64,000 nucleotides of DNA from WHSW01 sp963759295. Its GTDB lineage: Bacteria; Actinomycetota; Thermoleophilia; Solirubrobacterales; 70-9. A program made the position numbers and the translations under genes. This document shows positions 58,308 through 64,000 of this stretch, piece after piece. Below the pieces are notes generated by a model. That model was not told the DNA's origin. It worked only from the letters and a program-made list of their open reading frames with translations, and did no database searches. The stretch covers positions 434,001 through 498,000 of the forward strand of contig CAVWYT010000011.1 in NCBI GenBank assembly GCA_963759295.1. Reading direction: 5' to 3'. Each line of letters opens with the position of its first letter. Position 1 is the first letter of the stretch.

Positions 58308-58897
58308 CTACGACGCCCGCGCCCGGGAGACCTCGCGGGCGGGAGCGCCGACGACGGTGACGCCCTCGGACACGTCGTCACGACCACGGCGTTGGCGCCG
58401 ATCTGGGCCCGGGCGTCCACGGTCACCGGCCCGATCACCTTTGCGCCGGTGCCGATGTGGACGTCCGGGCCGATCGTCGGGCCCGCGTAGTCGCCAGCGC
58501 GCAGGCCGATGGTGACGAACGGCGAGATCACGGCGCCCGCATGGATCTCGGTGATCCCGTCGATCACCACCTGACCGTGGACGACGTAGACCCCGGGCTC
58601 GACGATCACCGGATCGCCGATCGAGACCTGGGCGATCGACATCGCGAGGCGGTGGGCGAGGCGCGGCAGGACGGGGACGCCGAGGGCCTGAAGACGGGCC
58701 TTGACTCGGTACAGGGCCTGGGCCAGGAAGGCGTCGCTCGCCCACATCAGGCGCAGGATCTGCAGGGCGGTGTCCGGCCTCGAGCGGAACTCCGCGCGCT
58801 CGCCGCGGTGCGCGGAGGTGACTCGCGCGTCGGCGACGAGCGCCTCGCGCAGCCGCTGGGTGACGCGCACGCCGCTCGCGCATGAAGGCGCGTCCAT
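58308..58897 (-). CDS. Hexapeptide-repeat acyltransferase, serine acetyltransferase-like
   Basis: About 195 aa with shifts near 58375 and 58880. A helical N-terminal part (EALVADARVTSAHRGERAEF) is followed by left-handed beta-helix repeats (IVEPGVYVVHGQVVIDGITE, IGPDVHIGTGAKVIGPVTVD, ARAQIGANAVVVT). The His in VHGQ and the terminal GAPAREVSRA fit the CysE/LbH acyltransferases. Given the neighbours, it may modify a sugar rather than make O-acetylserine, although sulfur genes lie 5 kb away. The start (ATG 58897) is tentative. Confidence 0.65.
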
Positions 58898-58957
58898 CCT
58901 CAGGCTGCTTCGGCGGCCTACCGATCGGGCGGCGCGAACCCTAGACTGCCGACCCCG

Positions 58958-59921
58958 ATGCCGCTCGTTCCCAGGGATGGAGACTTCGACGAGAACGCCG
59001 CCTCGCTGGCCAACGTCTCGGAGATCGTGTTCGCGCTCCTCGACGCGGTGGCGCCGCGCCATTTGGTCGAGGTCGGCGCCTTCCACGGCAAGGGCACACG
59101 GGACCTGCTCGACTGGGCCGAGCGCACCGGCGCCCGCCTGACCGCGATCGATCCCGCGCCGGAGCCGGATCTCGTGGCCCTGGCCGAGGCGTCGACCGAT
59201 CCTGGAGCTCGTCCAGCGCACCAGCCACGAGGCGCTGCCCGCGATCACCGACGCCGATGCGGTGATCCTCGACGGCGACCACAACTACTACACGCTCAGC
59301 GGGGAGCTGCGGATCATCTCCGAGAACGCCCCCGGGCCGGCGCTGCCGCTGCTGATCCTGCACGACGTCGGTTGGCCGCTGGCCCGCCGCGACGCCTACT
59401 ACGCGCCCGAGCGGATTCCCGACGAGCATCGTCAGCCGTTGGACCACGACGTCTACCTCGCGCCGGGCGAGCGGGGGTTGGTCGACGGGGGCCTGCCGTT
59501 CGCCTGCGTCGCCGTACGCGAGGGAGGGCCGCGCAACGGCATCCTCACCGCGATCGAGGACTTCGTCGGCGAACGTGACGACCTCCGGCTCGCGGTGATC
59601 CCCGCCTTCTTCGGCGTCGGCGTGCTCTGGCACCTCGGGTCGCCCTGGGCCGCGAAGGTCGCCGCGGTCCTCGACCCCTGGGACCGCAACCCGATCCTCG
59701 CGCGGCTGGAGGCGAACCGGATCGTGCACATGGTCGAGCGCTGGCGGCTCGCCTACGGCCTCGCCGACGCGATGCCTCGCTGGCGCCAGCAGGAGGCCCT
59801 GCTGCGGGCGATGCTCGACTCCACCGCCTTCGGGCTCGCCGAGCGCGCCTCGCGGATTCGTCAGGGCGGCGAGCCGGCGTTCTCACGCGAGCGGGTGCGC
59901 GAGGCGCTTGGCGAGACGTAG
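58958..59921 (+). CDS. Class I SAM-dependent methyltransferase (one frameshift)
   Basis: ATG 58958, with TAGACT 10 nt upstream, gives about 320 aa after removing one extra base near 59200. The SAM motif is LVEVGAFHGKGTRDLLDWAE, and ADAVILDGDHNYYTLSGELR supplies the metal-binding D-D-H pattern seen in CmcI/MT24-like methyltransferases. The C-terminal 130 residues are helical and not recognised. It diverges from the glycosyltransferase group. Confidence 0.78.
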
Positions 59922-59946
59922 GCCGCGTCGCCGGCGGGCGCTCGGG

Positions 59947-60885
59947 TCAGGCCGCGGCGCCCGCGGGCGCGCGTGCCCCTCGCGCCCGGTTGCGGGAGAT
60001 CGCCTGCGCAGCGAACAGCGCGCCGACCATGAGGCTGGCGACGATGATCGCCGGGATCACGACGTCGGGCGTGCCCTCCTTGATGATCAGCGTCGTGCCC
60101 GATGCCATCAGCACGACCGCGAGCGCGTAGCGCAGCACCCGCTGCGGCGCCTTGACGGCGAGGTTGGTGCCGATGATCACGCCCGGGATGGAGCCGGCGA
60201 GGATCGTCCCGGCAAGCGCGAAGTCGACGTTCCCCCCGACCCAGTGAGCGAATCCGGCCGCCCAGAGCAGGACCGCCGCGTGGAAGACGTCGGTGCCCAC
60301 GACTCGCTGAGGGACGAGGCGGAAGATCGCGATCAGCGCGATCGCGATCAGCGTCCCGCTGCCTGCCGAGGTGAGCCCGATCACGAATCCCGTCAGGCAG
60401 CCGGTGACGATCGCCGCGATGATGTGGCGCCGGTAGAGGTGCATCGCCGAGCGCTCCTGAATCACCCCGGCGAGAAACAGCGAGCGCAGCAGGGTCGCGA
60501 CGCCGACCACGACCAGCGTGCCGCCGAGCATCCCGAGCACGATCGTGCCGACGTCGTCGCCGTATCGGTTCTGAAGCAACTCGATCACCCAGACGCCGGC
60601 GATCGCCGAGGGCACGCTGCCGACCGCGAGCCAGAGCGCGAGCGCCTTGTGCACCGTGCCCAGCTTCAGGTGCTTGTAGCCACCGACCGTCTTTGTGACC
60701 GCGCCGTAGAAGATGTCGGTTCCGATCGCGGTCACCGGCTGGATCCCGAAGACGAGGATCAGCATCGGTGTCATCAGCGAGGCGCCGCCCATCCCGGTCA
60801 TTCCGACGAGCAGGCCGATGCCGAACCCGAAGATGATGATCTTCGGGTCGAAGCCGAAGCCGAGTATGTGGAGGACGGGATCCAT
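59947..60885 (-). CDS. TSUP-family exporter (TauE/SafE-like)
   Basis: ATG 60885 (AGGAG 10 nt upstream) gives 312 aa with about nine helices. FGFGIGLLVGMTGMGGASLM and LTGFVIGLTSAGSGTLIAIA are the duplicated signatures of the TSUP/TauE family, which moves sulfite, sulfonates or related organosulfur anions. Its position next to an Rrf2 regulator and near sat/cysC fits a sulfur role. Confidence 0.83.
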   Translation of the reverse strand: MDPVLHILGFGFDPKIIIFGFGIGLLVGMTGMGGASLMTPMLILVFGIQPVTAIGTDIFYGAVTKTVGGYKHLKLGTVHKALALWLAVGSVPSAIAGVWVIELLQNRYGDDVGTIVLGMLGGTLVVVGVATLLRSLFLAGVIQERSAMHLYRRHIIAAIVTGCLTGFVIGLTSAGSGTLIAIALIAIFRLVPQRVVGTDVFHAAVLLWAAGFAHWVGGNVDFALAGTILAGSIPGVIIGTNLAVKAPQRVLRYALAVVLMASGTTLIIKEGTPDVVIPAIIVASLMVGALFAAQAISRNRARGARAPAGAAA

Positions 60886-60925
60886 CGCGTGCAGGCTCCT
60901 CCGAGAGCGCGCTTTCAATCTTTGT

Positions 60926-60940
60926 GGACCAACTTAGTCC
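60926..60940. promoter_or_regulatory. Rrf2-type palindromic operator upstream of the TSUP gene
   Basis: GGACCAACTTAGTCC is a near-perfect inverted repeat (6 of 7 pairs matching around one central base). It lies 41-55 nt before the TSUP start, next to the Rrf2 gene. Rrf2-family proteins bind short palindromes of this size, so self- and neighbour-regulation by the encoded Rrf2 protein is plausible. Confidence 0.5.
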
Positions 60941-60945
60941 TCAAT

Positions 60946-60978
60946 GCGAGCCCAGGATGGTAGCCGATCCGGGCTCGC
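60946..60978 (-). terminator. Hairpin after the Rrf2 gene
   Basis: GCGAGCCC (60946-60953) pairs with GGGCTCGC (60971-60978), plus GGAT with ATCC inside, around an 8 nt loop. It starts 12 bp past the Rrf2 stop and before the operator of the next gene, so it probably limits read-through. Confidence 0.5.
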
Positions 60979-60990
60979 GGCACGGTCAGA

Positions 60991-61449
60991 TCAGCGCTTC
61001 AGCCAGGCTTCGGGGTCGTTGAGGATCGCCTCGACCCGCCACGGCAGGCCGCCGCGGCTGACCTCCTCCAGGGTTACGTTCTCGAGCACCGATCGAAGCG
61101 CCGCCCGGACCGCCACCCAGACGTCGCGCAGCCGCTCGGCGGGACCCCCGTAGTGCAGCTCCTCCGGCGCGTGCTCGTGGATGTTGGCGAGCGGTCCCTC
61201 GACCGCGCGGATCACGTCGGCGACGGTGATCTCCGCCGGGTCGCGGGCGAGCCAGTACCCGCCTCGGGCGCCGCGGCGAGCCTGGATCAGGCGCGCGTGC
61301 TTGAGCTCGAGCAGGATGTGCTCGAGGAACTGCAGCGGGATGTCCTGGGCCTCGGCGAGCTTCTCGCCCTTGATCGGTGCCCGATCGGGGCTCGCGGCGA
61401 GCTCGAGCGCCGCCCTGACCGCGTAGTCCGCCTTCGCCGAGATCCGCAT
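60991..61449 (-). CDS. Rrf2-family transcriptional regulator without cluster cysteines
   Basis: The 152-aa protein has the Rrf2 winged-helix start MRISAKADYAVRAALELA and IPLQFLEHILLELKHARLIQ. It contains no cysteine, so it cannot hold the iron-sulfur cluster of IscR or NsrR. It is closer in logic to CymR, the cysteine-metabolism repressor. GACAAT 6 nt upstream of the ATG suggests a leaderless message. Likely targets are the TSUP gene and the sulfate-assimilation genes. Confidence 0.85.
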   Translation of the reverse strand: MRISAKADYAVRAALELAASPDRAPIKGEKLAEAQDIPLQFLEHILLELKHARLIQARRGARGGYWLARDPAEITVADVIRAVEGPLANIHEHAPEELHYGGPAERLRDVWVAVRAALRSVLENVTLEEVSRGGLPWRVEAILNDPEAWLKR

Positions 61450-61536
61450 GCGCCTATTGTCGCAATTCGACTCAACAATGGCCGGTCGCCATGCCGGTCC
61501 GCGTCGCGGTGCGACGGCTAGGATCCCGCGCCTCGG

Positions 61537-62370
61537 ATGACCGAGCCGCTGATCGACCTGCAGTCTCACTCCACCGTCTCCGACGGCCAGCTCGAGCCCG
61601 CCGATGTCGCCCGCTCGGCGGTCGCGGCGGGGGTCACCGTGATGGCGCTCACCGACCACGACGGCGTCGCCGGGGTTGCCGAGGCGAGCGCCGTGGCCGA
61701 GGCGGCCGGGATCGTCAACGTGCCGGCGGCCGAGATGTCGTGCGTGCACGAGTACTCCGAGGACCTTCACGTCTGCGGGTACTGGGTCGACACGGAGCGC
61801 ATCGGCCCGGCCTGCGAGCGCGCCCAGCAGGAGCGCGTCGACCGGGCGAGGGAGATCATCGCCAACCTCAACCGCCACGGAGTCGAGGTGAGCTTCGAGG
61901 ACGCGGTCGCCGAGGCGGGCGCGGCGGATGCGATCGGTCGGCCCCACATCGCCAAGGCCGCGGGCGCCGGCCCGGACCTCGGGCCGTTCTTCGAGGAGTA
62001 CCTGGTGCCGGGCGCGAAGGCGTTCGTCTCCCGCAAGTGGCCGAGCGCCGAGCAGGCGGTCGAGTTGATCCACGACGCCGGCGGGGTGGCGGTCGTCGCC
62101 CACCCGTACTGGGACGTCGCCGAGCCCGCCCAGGTCCGCGACCTCATCGAGAGCCTCGTCCGCGACGTCGGCCTCGACGGGATCGAGAGCTTCTACCCCT
62201 CCCACACGCCCGAGCAGACCAAGCACTGCCTCGAGCTCTGCGAGCAGTTCGACCTCGTTCCCACCGCGTCGTCGGACTTCCACGGGCCGACCCACAGGAC
62301 GTTCAGCCGCTGGGGCGCGTACGACACCTACGGCCTCGGCGAGCCGCGCGTCCCTCCGAAGCCGCGATAG
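61537..62370 (+). CDS. PHP-domain metal-dependent phosphoesterase
   Basis: The 277-aa protein starts IDLQSHSTVSDGQLEPADVA, with the metal-binding HSTVSDG, LTDHDGVAG, an internal HEYSEDLHVCGYWVD, AHPYWDVAE and a final SDFHG, the five PHP motifs. It should be a trinuclear metallo-phosphoesterase acting on small phosphorylated nucleotides or sugars. TAGGAT lies 12 nt before the ATG. Confidence 0.87.
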   Translation: MTEPLIDLQSHSTVSDGQLEPADVARSAVAAGVTVMALTDHDGVAGVAEASAVAEAAGIVNVPAAEMSCVHEYSEDLHVCGYWVDTERIGPACERAQQERVDRAREIIANLNRHGVEVSFEDAVAEAGAADAIGRPHIAKAAGAGPDLGPFFEEYLVPGAKAFVSRKWPSAEQAVELIHDAGGVAVVAHPYWDVAEPAQVRDLIESLVRDVGLDGIESFYPSHTPEQTKHCLELCEQFDLVPTASSDFHGPTHRTFSRWGAYDTYGLGEPRVPPKPR

Positions 62371-62386
62371 CCCGCGCTCGGGTCCC

Positions 62387-63031
62387 TCACCTGCGGCGCC
62401 CGGCGGCCGCGATCGGCGCCCGGGCTCGGATCTCGGCGAGCAACCGGGCGGAGAACCCGGCCGGGTCCTCCCCGGGACGGTAACCGCCGCCGGCGGGGCG
62501 GAAGAAGCGCACGCTGACCCGGGGGCGCTTCGGGAAGCGCGCGTAGTCGGTGGTTCCGCCGACGGCGACGCAGACGACCGTCGCCTCGGGCACGGCGGCG
62601 GCGAGATGGCCGATGCCGCTGCGGGCCCGCAGCTCGCGGCCCTTGGAGCGGGTGCCCTCGGGGAAGATCCCGATGCAGGCACCGGCCCGCAGCGCCTCGA
62701 TCGCGTTGTCGAGCGCGCCGCGGTCGCCGCTTCCGCGCTCGATCGGGATCTGGCCCATGCCGTTGAGCACCGGGCCGAGCAGCCTCACCTCCCACAGGGA
62801 GTGCTTGGCGAGCGCCCGGATCTGCCGGTGGCCGCGGGCGGCGACCCCGACCGCCACCGGGTCCATCTGGCTGTCGTGGTTGCCGGCGACGAGCACCGGG
62901 CCGGAGCGCGGCAGCGTCTCGAGTCCCTCGACGCGCATCCGGCCCCACCACGACGCCCAGGGCGCGCAGGCGCCGATCGCGACGCGATAGGTGCGGGTGA
63001 AGGGCTCGGGCGCCGCGGCGATTGCGCTCAG
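62387..63031 (-). CDS. PlsC-like 1-acylglycerol-3-phosphate acyltransferase
   Basis: The acyltransferase blocks are VLVAGNHDSQMDPVAVGVAA (HX4D), GACIGIFPEGTRSKGRELRA and ARSGIGHLAAAVPEATVVCV. I extend the start to CTG 63031, which overlaps the cysC stop as CTGA, because TYRVAIGACAPWASWWGRMR precedes the first ATG (62938) and fits the family N-terminus. This gives 214 aa. It should acylate lysophosphatidate or a related acceptor at the membrane. Confidence 0.8.
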   Translation of the reverse strand: MSAIAAAPEPFTRTYRVAIGACAPWASWWGRMRVEGLETLPRSGPVLVAGNHDSQMDPVAVGVAARGHRQIRALAKHSLWEVRLLGPVLNGMGQIPIERGSGDRGALDNAIEALRAGACIGIFPEGTRSKGRELRARSGIGHLAAAVPEATVVCVAVGGTTDYARFPKRPRVSVRFFRPAGGGYRPGEDPAGFSARLLAEIRARAPIAAAGRRR

Positions 63032-63582
63032 GCGGGGACGGCGGCGGGGACCAGCCCGCGATCCTCGAGATAGCTGAGGATCTGACGCGCCGACTCCTCC
63101 GCCGACTGATGCTCGGTCTCGAGCACGAGCTCCGGGTTCTGCGGCGGCTCGTAGGGATCCGAGACGCCGGTGAACTCCTTGATCTCGCCGGAGCGCGCCT
63201 TCGCGTACAGGCCCTTGACGTCGCGCTGCTCGCAGACCTCGACCGAGGCCTTGACGTAGGCCTCGACGAACCGCTCACCCATCATCTGGCGCGCTTCGTC
63301 GCGGATCTCGCGGTAGGGCGAGATCGCGGCCGTGATCACCGGGACGCCGTTGCGCGACAGCAGGTTGGCGACGAAGGCGATCCGGCGGATGTTCGTGTCC
63401 CGGTCCTCCTTCGAGAACCCGAGCCCCTTGGAGAGGTTCTCGCGCACGACGTCGCCGTCGAGCACCTCGAGCTTCGAGCCGCGCTTGCGCAGCTCCTTCA
63501 CCAGGTAGGTGGTGATCGTTGACTTGCCGGAGCCCGAGAGCCCGGTGAACCAGAGGCAGAAGCCCTTCTCGTCGTCAGCCAT
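63028..63582 (-). CDS. cysC: Adenylylsulfate kinase
   Basis: The 184-aa protein has the P-loop GLSGSGKST, VLDGDVVRENLSKGLGFSKE and ISPYREIRDEARQM, all diagnostic for APS kinase. It makes PAPS from APS and ATP. Its start overlaps the end of sat by 8 nt, so both are translated from one message. Confidence 0.95.
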   Translation of the reverse strand: MADDEKGFCLWFTGLSGSGKSTITTYLVKELRKRGSKLEVLDGDVVRENLSKGLGFSKEDRDTNIRRIAFVANLLSRNGVPVITAAISPYREIRDEARQMMGERFVEAYVKASVEVCEQRDVKGLYAKARSGEIKEFTGVSDPYEPPQNPELVLETEHQSAEESARQILSYLEDRGLVPAAVPA

Positions 63583-64000
63583 TGGTCGCTGATTCCTTTC
63601 TGTATGCGTCGATCAGGATCTCTGCAACCTCATCCCTGGAGAACTCGTGAGGCGGCTTCTCGCCGGCCTCGAGCATTTCCCGCACCTTGGTCCCGGAGAG
63701 GAACAGGTGCGACTCCTGAGGGTGCGGGCAGGTCTTCGCCGAGCCCATCCCCTCGCACTCGTGACACCAGAACGTGTGCTCGAAGAACAGCGGCGTGATC
63801 CCGAGCTCGTCGGTGTCGATGTCGTCGAAGATCCGCTGCGCGTCGTAGGTGCCGTAGTAGTCGCCGACGCCGGCGTGGTCACGGCCGACGATGAAGTGCG
63901 TGCAGCCGTAGTTGCGGCGGATGATCGCGTGCAGGACCGCCTCCCGCGGACCGGCGTAATGCATCTTGCCCGGGTTGACCCCGAGCATCACGTGGTCCGG
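63575..64000 (-). CDS. sat: Sulfate adenylyltransferase, 5' part beyond window edge
   Basis: The frame is open to the edge (64000) and stops at 63575. The visible 3' region contains FIVGRDHAGVGDYYGTYDAQ, the family GRDHAG motif, and HECEGMGSAKTCPHPQESHL with the cysteines that may bind zinc. It is the non-heterodimeric (ATP sulfurylase/Sat-type) enzyme, which makes APS. It lies just upstream of cysC on the same strand. Confidence 0.93.
   Translation of the reverse strand, partial: PDHVMLGVNPGKMHYAGPREAVLHAIIRRNYGCTHFIVGRDHAGVGDYYGTYDAQRIFDDIDTDELGITPLFFEHTFWCHECEGMGSAKTCPHPQESHLFLSGTKVREMLEAGEKPPHEFSRDEVAEILIDAYRKESATNG

Overview
The window is very GC-rich throughout, uses many GTG and TTG starts, packs genes with 1-8 nt overlaps, and carries actinobacterial hallmarks: a Kgd-type fused 2-oxoglutarate decarboxylase/dehydrogenase, a c-di-AMP (ydaO-type) riboswitch in front of an NlpC/P60 protein, AcnA-type aconitase, and a decaprenyl-phosphate phosphoribosyltransferase-like UbiA protein. 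I read it as a chromosomal segment of a deep-branching actinobacterium, probably Thermoleophilia/Solirubrobacterales. That placement is inference. No rRNA, tRNA, CRISPR array, IS element or phage gene was recognised.

Layout. 1-14.6 kb is an amine-type uptake and oxidation island: an acyl-CoA dehydrogenase (partial), a divergent Rieske oxygenase, an FAD oxidoreductase, two TetR regulators, a complete polyamine/spermidine-type ABC transporter (PotD-B-C-A order), an amine-oxidase-like flavoprotein, and then a second, convergent PotA-D-B-C transporter. 14.7-17 kb holds AzlCD, an NlpC/P60 cell-wall protein with its c-di-AMP riboswitch and promoter, and a glutaredoxin/GST-like protein. 17-21.1 kb holds an SDR, aconitase, and an unusual 450 bp intergenic stretch with a promoter and RNA-like hairpins. 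21.1-29.5 kb holds VOC, CapA-like, DUF3817, a secreted sugar dehydrogenase, the large Kgd protein and a separate lipoyl-domain protein.

30-34.9 kb is a lipid-type module: an AcrA1-like two-domain acyl-CoA reductase, its SDR paralogue, and an alkyl-DHAP-synthase-like flavoprotein, a combination that suggests ether-lipid synthesis. 34.9-39.6 kb is a 2-oxoacid:ferredoxin oxidoreductase operon (gamma, alpha, beta, then a GltD-ferredoxin fusion). 39.6-49.4 kb contains a UbiA prenyltransferase, a potassium channel, two acyl-CoA dehydrogenases, citrate synthase with two small companions, a PfkB kinase, a quinone oxidoreductase preceded by a 22-codon ORF, and a DEAD-box helicase. 49.4-59.9 kb is an envelope/lipid-like patch (flippase-like and GT-C-like membrane proteins, EamA, HAD, phosphotransferase, acyl-CoA dehydrogenase, PhyH, glycosyltransferase, acyltransferase, methyltransferases). 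59.9-64 kb is sulfur assimilation (TSUP exporter, Rrf2 regulator, cysC, sat) plus a PHP phosphoesterase and a PlsC acyltransferase.

TCA-cycle functions (aconitase, citrate synthase, Kgd) are spread through the window, and the ferredoxin-linked oxidoreductase offers a second route for 2-oxoacid oxidation.

Quality warning: many genes are interrupted by single-base frame changes, mostly one extra base, clustered at about 2.8-9 kb, 27-29 kb and 49.6-59.2 kb. Since conserved motifs continue in the next frame, I annotate these as single genes and regard the shifts as probable sequence errors. Coordinates for such genes give the full span.
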